Source of the DNA: Haemaphysalis longicornis | Taxonomy: Eukaryota > Arthropoda > Arachnida > Ixodida > Ixodidae | Reading direction: 5' to 3' | DNA: 64,000 nt | NCBI GenBank assembly: GCA_013339765.2 | Contig: CM023457.1 | Coordinates: 76,876,192 to 76,940,191, forward strand | Part shown: positions 1 through 12,995 of the stretch, piece by piece | How the letters are laid out: the number at the start of each line of letters is the position of its first letter | How positions within the stretch are numbered: position 1 is the first letter of the stretch | The notes under the pieces: generated by a model | Told to the model about the DNA's origin: nothing | Databases searched by the model: none | The model's input: only the letters and a program-made list of their open reading frames with translations | Translations under genes and position numbers: made by a program

Positions 1-141
1 TTTGTGATGCCTGAAGGTTTCGCTACATTGTCGGTCTTATTATTTCTGTCTACCTCTTTACGGATCCTTGCGGGTAATAAATTACTGAAGCTGCATCAAC
101 CTCGCCGGCATGCGAGGCGATACCCGTTAGAAACCGAGCAC

Positions 142-1115
142 TTAAAGCGGCCATGAAGGCAAAATACAACCTTGTCCATTTTGAAAAGAACTAGCCTTTG
201 GTAGCCAAACTCACTCTGCCGAATTACAGCCGCGAAGAAAATTTGTCTTGTTTTTTTACCGAGAAAAGCCGCAAGAAATTTGGAAAAACTTTCGAGATTC
301 AGTGACACAACAGCGCCACAGGGGCGCAATAAAAGCCAGCACTAAAAATCTGTTATCAGTGTGTAAACTGCAGGTTAGCATTCAAGTGATAAGAGCTATA
401 GGGGCACCTCTACAATCTCGCAGTCATGTTTCTTTGCGGCGACTTAGATGGCGACGGCCGGCAATGGCACAAACAAGATTCTGTGACGTCATAGAAAAAT
501 TGCTGGAGTGAGGTTAGGGAGTCGCCACTGCATAACCTGCTTTCCTTAAAGGGACCCTGCAACAATTTTTTCAACTTTTTTTTTTTTGAAATCTTAAATG
601 CTTGCAGAACGTAAGTCACCAAACACACTCAGTGCTTATATTAGAGGGTCGCAAACTACCTCAGCCAAAAATTACTGCTCTATATACTGTATGCCCATCA
701 GATAACTTAAAAAAAGATTTTGCTCTCTTTCCCGGTCTTGACGTTCTTCGACCGCTCCAATTACGTCACTAAGGCCATGTAGCGGCTGTTGGCCGGTTTT
801 ATTTCAGTCGGCAGCAATGAACGCTTTTCGATAGCAACTTAAAAAAAGCAACAAAAACAAAGCAGAAAATGGAAGGCGTATCTGGTGCGACGAGCGAATC
901 ACGCAGTGCCGCTGCGTGCTGGCGATAACTATAGCTTTCGCAGTGGCTCCAGACGCGAAGGAAATAGTGAAAGCGCTTATTGAAAGTGTTGCAGGGCCCC
1001 TTTAACCTCGCGATCACTTGCACGAACTATGCAATAAAATTGATATCACTGCTATCGGGAGCAAGCAGACCTTTCAATGGACCAAACTTGTGTTTTGTCT
1101 CCGAGGCTTCTTTAA
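142..1115 (+). mobile_element. MITE-like element T1, interrupted by element A1
   Basis: The ends are inverted copies of each other: the left begins TTAAAGCGGCCATGAAGGC and the right, read on the other strand, begins with a GAAGCC block followed by GAGACAAAACACAAG. TTAA lies at both edges (142-145 and 1112-1115). The interior at 370-545 and 1005-1110 aligns with T6 (62489-63008) in order, with the A1 element sitting between the two blocks. No coding capacity is visible. It is best read as a non-autonomous TTAA-target DNA transposon; the superfamily (piggyBac-like) is inference from the TTAA edges only. Confidence 0.7.
547..1004 (+). mobile_element. MITE A1 nested in T1
   Basis: A 458-bp unit that starts TAAAGGGACCCTGCAACA and ends with the near-exact inverse TGTTGCAGGGCCCCTTTA. 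A second copy in the same orientation lies at 27448-27898 and aligns along its whole length, including a block reading GGAAGGCGTATCTGGTGCG in both. TTAA is present on both sides here. It has no long open frame and lies inside T1, so it inserted later than T1. Confidence 0.8.
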
Positions 1116-3430
1116 ACGAGTCGAGAATGGTCGGCGCGTTCCGTGTGCGGTCACGGTCGTCTTCTGCCGAGTAAATCACCGCAATGCGCGCAGCTGGCGC
1201 CCGCCGGCATTCCGGCGCCCGCGTAACGAAGGCGACCTTCGATCGCCCCCTCCAGCGCGTACGCGCACCAATACTTCCCGCTATTCAAAGCAAGCCAAGG
1301 TTGTGCGCTTTTCCGACTCCGACCGCCCGCCGAAGTCTCCGGTTGCACGGGTCGAATGTGGGCCTCACCGAAGACGCTTAGAACACTTGGTGGCTCTGTC
1401 GGTCGCGTAACTTCAACAGACGTGCAACCCTTGCGTGCAAGGACTAGACTAACCGACCATGAAAAAGTTGAAGGTGTGGCTATGTGCGGAGTCCTCATTT
1501 CTGGCTCGTCCCGTGCCTATACGGAACAGTATGATGATTTTATTGAATGGCGCCTATTCGTTAGATTCAATCGAATTAAAAATTGTTTTTTTTTTTTTAC
1601 AACGGAGCTGTTTTAGGCTAACTCATCCGTTTTTTTTTTTAGTTTGTAGACCGTCAAAAAGCGCTCCGTACCCTCCTTTTAACTTTGTCGAACCCTCTCC
1701 CTTTGGCCACCTGTTCGCCTACGGCGCTCCCTCGCCAGTAGTGCGCCATCAAAGTGCGTGTCTCTTTACTACGACGTGTTACATTCGGGAAGATGTCCCC
1801 GAACCGGGCTCCGTCGCCTCCGTCATGCGTGTGGTAGCGCGGTGGTGAGCGGCCACCAAAGGTTGCTGCCTTGGTGACGACGACAAGAACCTGAAGGCAA
1901 ACTTAACTGGTTTATTGCATGACGAGAGATGAGCCGAAGGAATACAGGAACAATAAATACCCTTTCCGGGAGAGCTTACAGCAATGCGCGAACAGAGCGA
2001 CAGCATGGATGCACAGCATGTCAAACGAACGAATCTATCCACCGATAGGGCGGGTTTTATACACAGAAGTCGTAACGGCTGCGCGGCTTTCCCAGTGCCC
2101 CTGTGCACACGTCCCGAAAATAGTACAGACACACACTACGCTCTTTCCCGAGTTCGTGAGAGCCGGCAGTAGAGGCGCTCGTCGAGTCTGAGAGAGAGGG
2201 GTAGGGGGGGAGGAAATCTCGGCTGTGGCGTCTGTTTCGTCGGGACATGTCTGTACATGAAGATACGTGGGTTCGTCTTTGGTAGGTGCAGCGGCTTGAG
2301 TCACCGCCAACGGGCACCGCGCGGCAGGCGTACAGAAGGCGGATAGGCTGTGTCACAAAACACAGGAGCACTGCACGAAGCTTGCAGTACGCGCGAACAG
2401 AAGATTAGAATGCCGGTGTACGAAAAGCAGAGAGGGGTATATTGCCCAGACAGCTACCACCTGTAACAGAAAATTCAGTATTTTGTGCCTAATTATTTTT
2501 TTGTGCCTGCTTAAGCACAGCTAGTATTAAACGAAGAGTGTAAAACATATGTATATTAGTTTCTTTTTAGTGTTTTTTTTGTAAGATGACGCGTCATCAC
2601 CCCGATACAAAGGAAATTCCACTATTAATCATCATCATCATCATCATAATAGCGGCGCGCTGAATCGTAACAGACGTCATACATCGCCTGGTGACGTATT
2701 CGCGTTAAAGCTGCTGTGCCGAGCGCTAGTCGCTGCCTTTCCCCAAGCATGCTTCTTATGATTCTATTAATCATTAAATGAAATCGCGCCAATGGCCATC
2801 CTGTACAATAAGAACGGAACTGTTTTTTTATCTTTGTTCGCTGCATATTCGGGCACCCACATGGATTCGGATAAACGCACACTACTGCAGGCTCCGCAGC
2901 CTGTGTCGTACACTTTGTATTGAGTGAAATAAACACCATCCAATGCTCGGCAGGGAGTCGCTTACGTGTTTTCAAAGACCCCTTTGCTGCTGTATTGTGC
3001 TTGCACCTCTTTCTTCACTTTCGCGTCTTGTTTCTTCGTTTTTTAAGAGAATTACCTCGACCGGATTCTTGCTTTCTGCAACGCCGTGTTTTGTGCCTCT
3101 TCTTTCCTCTCGTTTATTTTCGTTCTAAAGTATTCGTTCTGAAGTTTCGTTTCGTTGAAGATTTCGCGTCTTTTGACGCGAAATACTTCAAAAGGCGGAC
3201 TTGTGACACACGCCACAGCTTCCCGTAAAAGTTGTGCGAGGCTGGGCAGCACCTGTTCTGCTCACGTGTGGGCATGCAGGTTCACTTCTCCTGCGTCCCG
3301 CATTGCTTGAACCAGAAAGACCCCGCTTTAACTTTTGTTCCATCGCTGGCAATTTTAGATAGCGCAGTGATAGCGCATTTGGCTTCTACTGTGAAGATTA
3401 TCGTTTCTTTGGTTATTTCTTGCCTTATCA
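1116..3430. other. No gene recognised
   Basis: Mixed non-coding sequence. 1180-1430 is GC-rich with open frames on both strands, but nothing resembles a known family and no paired splice sites stand out. 2573-2650 resembles the 3' part of the X repeat at 23405-23487 (an ATGA-CGTCAT block followed by an ATC run). An ATC run lies at 2628-2647. Confidence 0.6.
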
Positions 3431-3454
3431 TCACTACATCTATCTACTATCTAT

Positions 3455-3642
<188 letters not shown>

Positions 3643-6000
3643 AGCTTAGCTCTCTCCGTTTCATTGCTCGTCTTGCCCGTCACACACATGGCTCCCGGCT
3701 TACGCCACTCACAATCCCTTTCCGGCGTCCCTGAATACGTTTGAGGACCTCCGCATTTAAGCACTGAAACACTCTTCCGCCACTGAAGAGTGACCGACCT
3801 CGTTCAGAGCCGTGGAATGGAGAACAAAGGAGCAGCCTGCCGTGTGGCCTGCGGTGCGGGGCGCCGACAAAACCACGAGCCCAGCGAGCACGCGCTCATT
3901 GCGCCGCGTACGTGGCGTGAACGCCGATGAAGAGGCGGGGAATCTTGTTCTTGGGCAAGCAGCGGCGAGCCTCAGCTGTTGCCCTAACGTGCACAACTCG
4001 GGGGAAGACTGTTTCGAATTGCAACAGGTTTGTACTTGGCAAACAGCGACGAAAGGCGCTCTCAGCAGGACTACGTGCGTGCCCGGGAGATGCGCGCGTG
4101 AGGAAGGGGGGAACACGTATGAAAAGTTTGCCAACCTGGATAGGTACAGCGGGGTAAACCAGCACGGTTGACGGGGTCTGAATTCGCAATTCGGACGTAA
4201 ACACTTTTTTTTTTTTTTTGCCTGTCGCACGTGAGGGAGCTCATTTCTGAAGGATGACGCGCAGCGGCGAGAAAGTGTCGAGATAGTGCTTTGACCGGTC
4301 GCTGACTCTGAGACAGTGAGGTTTTGCTGATCAATCCGGTTGAGCGACTGCGTGTTGGACGTGCTCAAAATGGCTTCTGCTCGCTCAAATATTGTGCACG
4401 GGATACATTTTGATGTGTGTGCGGGTGTGTGTGTTTGTGTGGGTTAAACTACGCATCCGTCACGAGACCACTGCAAAATTTTAGGGGATATTTACGCTAT
4501 GATCAACTAATCCTACCCGCATCACTAAATAATTCTAACGTTTGGGTGAGTTGGTATTTTGTGGCCAAACCTGTACAGAGGAATATTTTAAAATAAGGGT
4601 GGCAAAAAAAAAAAAAAACGAAAAACGACACGGTGAGGCGCTACTACCAAATAGAATTTATTAAGGTCACCGACGACCACCATTACCGCTATCGGTTGAC
4701 CACGTTTCACCCAGGCAAAGTGCTTGCGCACCAATCTATTTGTATCAGCTTTGCGTTTGTTCGGGAATACGTATTAAGCCGAAAATTTTAATTACGCCTT
4801 TTGTCTACACGCCACAAACATCCCCGCAGTTGATGGCTTTGTTCTCTGCCCTCGAAAGTAATTAGCTGGAATGTTTCTGTACAGCTTGGAGTGGAAAGGC
4901 TCCTCAATTTCTTTTCACTGCTTTGTCTACGTACTTTTTCCTCTTCTGTCTCTCGGGGCATACATTGGAAGGGCCCCCTGAACCAGGTTCCCCTCTTCCT
5001 TGTTTTTGCGCTTCCTCCCCTCTTTAACCGGAATTAACCTTTAGCTGATTTCCTATTAGTTGAATGTTTTACAAGGGACGACTGGAGTGAATGAATCTGA
5101 CGAAGTGTTAGCACTCAACCGAATGACACCACCACAGCCGCTGCAAGAAATCTCGATAGCTACTTTTTGGAAGCGCAAGTGAAGTAAGCATTTTCATTTC
5201 GAAACTGTGTTATCAGAGTTCCTTCGTTCTAACGGAGATTTGCGTCTATAGACGTCTGAAGGGAATTCACAGTCCACATTGTTGGTGCTACTTAGTGGAA
5301 CGATCCCACTCCCATCGATACTGTTGCATGTTGGAGATGGAGAAGACGAGGCGCCCGTTTCAGCAGGACAGTATAGTTGATAACGGGCAGTGGTAAAGGT
5401 GCCTGCGCTGTCAAAAAACGGATCCGGACACCTCGGTATAGGACACTTCGGTGCAGCGCGTCTCGGGGCAGGCGTTTCGGTGCACTTAATGTCCCAAGCA
5501 TTTGTTTAACATTTTAGCTTTAGTATTTTTATTTTGTCAGACGATATAATTTTAACGTCCGAAAGTTATGTGTAGGCCACTATGCGCGGAAACGAACAGT
5601 AAGCCGAGACGGAGCATCAGTGCGTAAAACCTCATTTCGATAGCAGATGGTTAAAATTTAACGTTGTTAATTTACTTCCGTTGAATCTTTCTATTTATAT
5701 TCATGTGAACAATCCTAATCCTTTTATATACTGAAGCGCTTTGATTTCCCTTCACCCAACGCTGCAAAAGGCTGCTGCTTTTAATCCATTCTTATCTCCT
5801 CCCTCCCCCAGACCGCTGAGGGAAAAAAACGGGAAAGGAACAGAGCCAGCTTAAGCGCGTGTGCATTCCCTTTTCATAATTTCCTTCATCTACCTCGCCT
5901 TCGCTGCATTCGGTGTCGGTTCTACTTAAAAACCAGCCAGCAATCGCGCTTGCAGTGGCATCGACAAATGGGTGGGGAGACCTCGGCACCGGGTACTAGC
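3643..6000. other. No gene recognised
   Basis: AT-rich to mixed sequence. A GT run lies near 4411-4442 and a poly-A at about 4604-4618. Open frames up to about 200 codons on the minus strand (3757-4368) have no family resemblance, no convincing splice signals and include homopolymer stretches, so they are treated as chance. Confidence 0.6.
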
Positions 6001-6009
6001 CCCTGCTAG

Positions 6010-6039
6010 AGGGGGGGGGGAAGGGGGGGGGGGGGGGGC
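6010..6039. repeat. Poly-G tract
   Basis: Two long guanine runs separated by AA. It could form G-quadruplex DNA and is a likely place for assembly error. Confidence 0.9.
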
Positions 6040-6045
6040 ATTTGT

Positions 6046-8105
6046 GCTTCTCCAATGTGTAAACTGGACGTCGAAAGCTGGAAGACGACTGTCGCAGCTC
6101 TCGCCACACTTGCCTGTTGAAATTTTTTTCCTCTTATAATGGCAGAAGGCGGAGAGAATTCTGCATCCGAGAATGTCTGGGGTGTCCACCTATTTCGTTG
6201 CCCTTTCACGGCCCTTGCTTTCATTGCTCTTCCCTCCCCCCGGCGAGACCTGTGCCCTCTGTTGAGAGGAAAAACTTCGCCATGTAAATATTACCAGTTT
6301 AATGAACATTATTTCTCACGATATGCGCGACTTGAAGAGTTAATTGCCTATGGGATGACCGAAGGCAAAGCTGGAGTGCTTCTTGGAATGGCGCCCTCGG
6401 TATGACCGCGACGCGCGCGAGGGTGTTCCTACAGTGGGGAAGACACAATACTGGTCATTATGTCCTCAGCGGCTTTTCGTGTGGCTTTTTGTTGCGCATT
6501 AGAGAGGTTGTGGGAGCTCATGGTGAATGTATAGTTTTTTCTTGCATCAATGCGGTGGCGCTCCGGAGACAGTGAACTCCGCTACAGGCCCGTAAGATTT
6601 CCAGAGGAAACCGAAAATAATACGACTTAGAAAGAAATCTTGGGGAGACTGAAACTCGAAGATGTGGGTGGCTGCTGGGAGGAAGAATTAAAATGATATG
6701 AAGTTGTTTAAAGGTCAAATGAAGGTTGGTTTGCGTGAATACGGGAATGAGTGCTAAGTTGTACACAGAACCCGTACATGCGCGCACTTTATCAGCATTT
6801 GAGAGATACAAAATCTGCAGCTTTTTTTGAGAAGGACCCGTTCTTCCTCCACAAAAGTATCCCAGAGTTGTCCGTAAAAAAATAAAAGCTCTTGACAACA
6901 GTATTTGCGAATTCATTTTAGCGTGACAGCGCAGCCCACACAAAACCGTTCGTTGTATTTCCTGCATATTTTGGCAAAACCGAACTTTTGTAAACGTCCT
7001 TTCTTTGGATAGTAATAGTGTGCCTTTTATATAGAAAAAAATACCTATAGAATACATTACACCATTGCAAACCCCGGTAATTGTCTTAACTGATTTGCAT
7101 GCCGCAAAAAAGAGCAAATAATAATTAACGTGTTTTTGAAAATTAAAAAACAACGTGTGCAAAAGAATTCAATCAGCCGGCTGCATAACAGGTGTTTCTT
7201 GAACGAGGTAATAAACAAAATTATACAAAAGCTCAATTTCTAAGAATAACTGCCAGAAATCAAACATGGCATCAATCTAAAATGCAATAAATGTGCTATG
7301 TGCCCTAACAACTTTGGGAAATCAAAATTTAATTAATGTTTTAAACAAGCAAGCACCCGATATCTCGTTCGCGGAAACGTTTGCACATTGTCCGCACCAA
7401 AATGTCCTGCACTGAAATGCCCCAGACCCCGGACAAAAAAGATTGCCGAGAGGTTTTGTTACGAGGGTCCTTATTGCGGCTGCTAGCTAGCTAACCTTGC
7501 GAGGGAGCCTTGCGAACTATTGCGGCTGCTTTCTTTCCAAGAAACTATTTCGGACTTTCTGTTTGCTGAACTGGAGAGATGATTTTTCTCTCTTTCATTC
7601 TCCGGAAACGCTTTCTCGCTGAAGTCTTTGCGTTCAGCATTTGTCAGAGCCGGCGTTACGCCCTACCGTCGAGTGTTCCGTTACTCCCACCCCACCGCCT
7701 CGCTAAAGAGCAGGCGCAGATGCCTCTTGGCACAGAAACGCGCGCCCACAGTCGCCGAATGGGTGAACCCACGTGTCGTCGCCCAACAAAAACGGACGAG
7801 GCGAATCTGGCTCAGATGCGTGGGTCGGTAGCCGATCGCCTGCATAGGAGGCGCGGGACGAACAGCTACGCGGGCGCACCGGGATGATAGACACGTACGC
7901 ACCCTGAGCGGGGCATCAAGGTCGAATCTGTAGCTTGGGTCAGCTTCAGAGAGTCGTTGCGAAGGCGGTGTTGGTTGGCGTGAACGCCGAGAGGCAAGGA
8001 TTTGTAACGGTAAGAACACACCAGTAAGGGGGAAAAAATGGACAGTTCCACTTGCGTGCGATGATGCAGCGAGACCGAAATGAACCAATTAGCGGTCTCC
8101 TTGGC
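6046..8105. other. No gene recognised
   Basis: Unassigned sequence. The 214-codon minus frame at 6518-7162 is AT-rich, with hydrophobic low-complexity content and no motif I recognise. No repeat copy was matched to the rest of the window. Confidence 0.55.
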
Positions 8106-8108
8106 CGT

Positions 8109-8176
8109 ATTCGATTTGAGCGTGAGTTGCACTTGATTATCCCTAAACTGAACTGCACACTCACCTCAAATCGAAT
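8109..8176. repeat. Short inverted repeat (hairpin)
   Basis: Arms at 8109-8132 and 8154-8176 share ATTCGATTTGAG and GTGAGT-TGCA blocks in inverted order around a 21-base loop. Probably the core of an old MITE. No promoter or terminator role is implied. Confidence 0.6.
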
Positions 8177-8179
8177 TCG

Positions 8180-9230
8180 CTTGATTTTGCTATTGGTGCG
8201 CGGGTCGACGTCTTGGCGACATTGGGAGCGCTTAAGGTACTCAGCACTGTGCTGCAGTCAGAGTGGGTAAGCCGTTTGCTTCGTGTATACTGTCGTAGAG
8301 CAAGAAGTAGACGACACTATTGTGGTAAAAAGGCTGAATCCTCGGTGTCGTGGATCTGATTGAAATCAATGCGCCGCGAGTGACGAATTTGCGGCCTATG
8401 TGACATTGCACCTAATATTCCTAAATACTGAACATGTCGATTACCAGTGGCAGCGGATGAACTAAACGGGCGGAAGGCGTCGCCGATATAGATGACCGGA
8501 GAAAGGGGAGGAAGGTAGCTTGACCGTAGAATGACTCAGGGCGGGGAACAAGTCGCTGGTCGACCATACTACGGTGGGAATGCGTTGCCGACAACGTTTG
8601 GACGCATTGCCATGCGTAGTCGTCCCGGATCCTAGCGGTCCTAACCGGGACCTTCCGAATGTTCTATACTTCTAAGGTTGGTCCACCCAGTGTACTCGGA
8701 TAATTCAAACAAGTCAAATTTTGGATTGACCGTATGTTTCAATGTGTTTGACCGGCCTAATCAAACTGCAATCTCGTGCTAGTCGGTAATTGACTTTGGC
8801 TTTTTTTGCCGAAACTGGATTTGCGACCTTTGCTGCGACATTTGATCCTTATATCGCTAAACCGTACACAAGTAAAGCCGTTTGAACTCCCCGCGCGTAC
8901 AACTTCAGGTGCGGTAGCCAAAGTAAGAACGACTGCATCGAAACTTCCTTTCTTTTGATCTGGACAGCAGCCAGTGTCTTTCTTGATTTTAAGCCGGTGT
9001 TATTATCTTGAGATTGTAATTAGTCATATCCGGCACGGTACGCCGGGACGAACAATCTGTGGGTGCCTAAGGTCTTCGGGGACTTTAGTCAAATGTTCAT
9101 CTTAGATTCTGAACGAAATTTTATGCCGATCCACCTAGCATCACGGATGAAGCTAACCCAAGCGCGTCACAGGCGTCGGATTACAAGCAGCCAAAGAAGC
9201 CAAAAAAGATTGGCATCGAAAGCTCCTTGT
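8180..9230. other. No gene; possible left part of a pogo-like relic
   Basis: Mostly unassigned. 8690-8720 carries a CGGATAATTCAAAC phrase, and CTTCGGATAATTGAAAC recurs at 9823-9840 just before a TACAGTCGA-type end (on the other strand, 9876-9886). These may bracket a decayed pogo/Tigger-type element into which the P1 repeat came to lie; the pairing is tentative. Confidence 0.3.
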
Positions 9231-9261
9231 TTTGACACTGTGCACTGGCTACTTCTTGGGA

Positions 9262-9692
9262 TTTTAACACAAGTTTTTATTCCGGGATTCACGAAGATTT
9301 CATTACGTCATATCCGTCACGCGAGTGACGTCAGTGCGACGAAGCAAGCTGCCTGTAAAGGGTGCACCCCTGCAGACAGGGTCTTCTTGCGGGGAAGCCA
9401 CCTATAGTACTCAAGAGTACGTTATACTTAGGGATGTCTTTTTTGGGTTTTATATTTTAACACGAAAGTGTTTTATGCCGGGATCACTCCAATATTTCAC
9501 TGACGTCATATCCATCACGGAAATGATGCCAGTACACCTTTTCCGAAGCGACCCTTCAGCAGGACGTCGCTCACCAAGCCCACCCACAAGACAGCCGCAG
9601 ACCCGCAAATCATGCTCAGCTGCAGAATTTGCTGCACATTTCACTTTCGTGTCTTACCGATTCCTATGACAGAGGAATCAACCACAGTTTTT
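9262..9692 (+). repeat. Dispersed repeat P1 with internal duplication
   Basis: Matches 32688-33125 over its length, including a shared 3' block ending with CCTATGACAGAGGAATCA. Each copy holds two related units of about 190-200 bp beginning TTTTAACACGAAAGTG-like (here 9262 and 9455), each with GACGTCATATCC and TCACG. The 3' part contains GCAAATCATGCTCAGCTGCA. No coding content. The family is unknown to me. Confidence 0.75.
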
Positions 9693-9821
9693 TTTTCAAG
9701 TGTAAATGGCATTTCAGTATTGTGTGTGAATGTTGTATTATTAAATATATGTAAAGGAACCGTTACACCAGCAGTTGACATCTTGTCCCGAGTCATATTT
9801 AAGGAACTTCTGATGATTCAA

Positions 9822-9886
9822 ACTTCGGATAATTGAAACAAAATCCTGGGGTCACCTCGAATTTGAATTATCGCGAGTCGACTGTA
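9822..9886 (-). mobile_element. Pogo/Tigger-like terminal inverted repeat fragment
   Basis: Read on the minus strand the segment starts TACAGTCGACTCGCGATAA and continues into an AATTCAAATTCGAGG-type sequence. Similar starts occur at 21661, 48372 and 61060. TACAGTCGA-type ends followed by CTCG-TTAT or AATT are typical of pogo/Tigger DNA transposons; assignment is from pattern only. Confidence 0.4.
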
Positions 9887-9889
9887 CGT

Positions 9890-11140
9890 GGGAATGGACG
9901 TAACGCGATGCCTTCATAGTGGCATGGGTTGAATGAACTTAGCAGAGTTCTTAGCAGGGATGATTTTGAGAAGAGTGAGCAGCGGAGAGTGCGCGAAAAA
10001 TAGGAGACGTAACGAGAAACGTTCAACGTCTCTATCACCCTGGCGAAGACGCCAAGCGCAGGGAACGGATACACGTAGGAACTGTGGATCCGCGAACGCG
10101 CTTCCGCCGGTCGCTTCCCCGGCCGGCCCTTCGGGCGCGCTACGGGGAGGCCAGCGGTATCTCGTTTAAGATAAACCCAGCGGCGCACCCGGCCAGAAAG
10201 CAGCCGCAGCAGCAGTAGCAGCCACTGTAAAGTTTGGAGAAGATCCAAAGACATCTTCGATTTAAAACAAAATGTTGTCGGCGCTCTCTTTTTCCTAAGA
10301 CATCTGTGAGGGGGGATTTTCCTGTGTCGTGACACGGGCCTGTGAAACTTAAAGTTTAATTTGATTTGCGTGGCGTTGTGCGGTATAAATCATACTGCGT
10401 TTGTTGGTTCTAGAATAATTGCGGTGCCGCCCGACGGAGGCTATGCACCTGTTGCGTGCGCGTAGGTAGGTCACTGCTTGACGAGTGGACACTTCACGTG
10501 CGCCAACCGAGATCAGCTCGCCAGGGCTCGCAGGACGGGGTCGTAATTAATTTCGTGGGCAGTACACCCAGTGTAGACAGCTTCAACACCCAGTGTAGAC
10601 AGCTGCGTACGACACTACTTGCCGATGAACAAAAACACTGCGTGTAGTCCGCACCACTAGCGAATGCGGAGCTGTCGACATATTTCCGTCACTGTATTTG
10701 GTTCACTCCCCGTTCGATGTTTTACTCTGCATTTTTTTTCTTCTTCGTGGCATGCATTGCCTGAACGAAGAGCTGGCTCTGTTTTGTCCCTGCCAAGGAG
10801 GAAGAACGCCGTACACGAGGACAGCGCGAATTATATGCCATCCCTATACTCACGGGTGTCCCCATCCGCCTAAACAAATTTGCCTGCAGCCTAGTTAAAG
10901 TGCGCCACATATAAGTCACGTGCAGCAAGGTGTCCGCGATTTATGGGGCGAAAATATCCCGTTCGTGAGAGAGTCCAACAAAACGTACGCGCGATGTCCT
11001 CCCTCGAAAAGACTGGGCAGCGCGGTCATCGCGATAGAGCGGGAAGTTGTTGAGCGGCCCATACATTTCAAACGGGCGCGTTGACTCGTTGGCTCCCCAA
11101 CCATTGACCTCTGCCGCAATGTCGGTGACCGAGATTTGTT
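9890..11140. other. No gene recognised
   Basis: Mixed sequence with a GC-rich patch at 10060-10200. A short direct duplication of CACCCAGTGTAGACAGCT lies at 10566-10604. Open frames overlap on both strands without recognisable content. Confidence 0.6.
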
Positions 11141-11328
11141 TGTAGTAAGTGCGCCCGCCGGCCCGCCCGCTTGCTGCTGAAGGGACTGTCGTTGCTATAG
11201 CGCTGCGAGAGAGAGAGGCAGAGAATAAATTTTCGTGTGCAAAAAAGAAAAGAAGGAAAAGAGCACGCGTTCGTATTCCTTCAGATCCCGTTGGAGCTCG
11301 GTGCGTTCTCCGCACGTTTAACCAGCCG

Positions 11329-11360
11329 ATGCTGAGTTTCGCTGCTGGAGCCGACCAGTG
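11329..11360 (+). CDS. Candidate first coding exon (weak)
   Basis: An ATG at 11329 opens MLSFAAGADQ and runs into a consensus splice donor (GTGAGT) at 11361, leaving a two-base partial codon. The 180 bp upstream is GC-rich (11149-11180 is nearly all G and C) and lacks repeats, as a 5' untranslated region might. Eleven codons are too few to assign a product. A chance ATG plus donor is quite possible, and no matching acceptor downstream could be chosen. Confidence 0.25.
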
Positions 11361-11761
11361 GTGAGTTTGAGATTGGGAGAACTTTTAGGTTTCCTTGGAA
11401 GGTCCACACCATGTGGTGAGAAGTGGTTTTCTAAAGAACTCTTACACTCACCGTGACCTCTGCGTCATCGTGGCGGAATAACTCGTGCGAAATTCGACAA
11501 ACGGGACCACTTCTTTTGTCGTTTTCTTAAAGGCAAACCGGTATAGATTGGTACCGATGTTAATAATACCTTCCGCCATGACCATCTGTGGTGTTCCGAG
11601 AATTTGAGATGCGCGAAGAAGCTGCGTGTGCGGCCGAACATAGGTCGGTACCGTAAATGCCCCTTCATACTCTCTCACGCTCGACTTCGTTTAAAAAAAT
11701 GCAGGAGCGATTCTAACACTACATTAAACATTATGCTTCGGTGGCGAAAATTTTTTTTGAT

Positions 11762-12264
11762 GATTTCATTTCTCACCCGCCGCGGTGGCTCAGTGGCTAA
11801 GGGCTGCTTTCGAGAGTACTGCGGTAGGAGCCGCGAAAGCCCCGGTAGAGAAGAGAAGGTTCTTACGAAAAAAAGGACTGTCAACCGGCGTGAATGTAAC
11901 GGATTTGCGATTAAGCACGTGCGCGGCGGCGGTACCTTAGCCACTTGAGTTGTGTTCTGCGGGAATGACTTCCAGACATGAAGCGTCACGTCGATAACAT
12001 GCAACTCCAAGCTATAGCGGCTGATCTGCGCTGGCGCAAGTCCTAGTACATATAGTAGAATATTACGAGACAAGGGGTGCGAATCCCGATCCTAACGCGG
12101 AAGAAATAAGTTTTTTGAGCACGAGACGCGGTCGATTCCGCGGGGTGTCGTACAACCCGAAACATTAAATTCCGTTTCGAGCCCTCCACTACGGCGCGCC
12201 TCATCGCCTGCGTTGCGTCGGCGCGTTAAACCGTACAATCAATCAATCAATCGATTTCATTTCT
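11762..12264 (+). mobile_element. tRNA-derived SINE 1 with 12-bp target duplication
   Basis: The element (11774-12252) is bracketed by the exact repeat GATTTCATTTCT (11762-11773 and 12253-12264). It opens with a tRNA-like head containing an A-box phrase (TGGCTCAGTGGCTAAGG, about 11786) and ends with the body shared by the other SINEs here (GAGCCCTCCACTACGG, then CGTTGCGTCGG) and an AATC tail. A B-box-like GGTGCGAATCCCG lies at about 12075. At 479 bp it is twice as long as the 236-bp copy at 21332, with about 215 bp of extra sequence between the A and B boxes. It resembles, from memory, the Ruka SINE of ixodid ticks. Confidence 0.85.
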
Positions 12265-12608
12265 AGGGCATTCAAGAGCGGTTGAGAGACGGCGGGGAAG
12301 GGACCTAAAGCTTTGCTAACCTAAGCTAACCTAAACACTCCTCGCCTACAGCGTCGACCCCAAAAGCGACATTTTTAAATAAGGAGAACATAAAAAAACA
12401 CATTTGTCGTATACGTTGCGAACGTAACGGCTGAATAGGATTTGAATTACAATGAAAACAAAGCTGAAGAATACATGTGCAAACAACCACATGCACATAC
12501 ACTTAAAACCCAACACGTCGCACACCAACTTCACGACAACGTGGGATGTGTGTCCGTACCTAAAGGTTTTGAATTTCGCGCCTGAGGCGTTCAGACCGAT
12601 GTTATACC

Positions 12609-12727
<119 letters not shown>

Positions 12728-12995
12728 GTCTTTTTATTTCAGCAACATCTGTCGGCTTGCTGCCAACATAAGCATGTACATACTTGAACACATACGAAGT
12801 TACAATACATGTATATTAAAACACAAATCTCATCGCAAGAAGATATGCGTACGCATAGCAACGAACTGTAGGAACAACTTAAACTAGAGACGAAGTAAAA
12901 CGTAACACCAGTTGTATAAGATAAAAGAAGAAGAAAAAAAGATAACAAAATTTCACCAAGCATATCACTACAATCACCAAGCATACAATCACTAG
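12728..12995 (-). mobile_element. Possible LINE 3' end, antisense
   Basis: Read on the minus strand, AT-rich sequence ends with a polyadenylation signal AATAAA and then a TGAT tail, the arrangement seen at other LINE 3' ends in this window (36570, 57194, 21990). No coding sequence is preserved, so the LINE family is unknown. Confidence 0.45.

Noticed and set aside
6518..7162. 214-codon minus frame
   Set aside because: AT-rich, non-typical composition, no hydrophobic-segment pattern or family resemblance strong enough to call.
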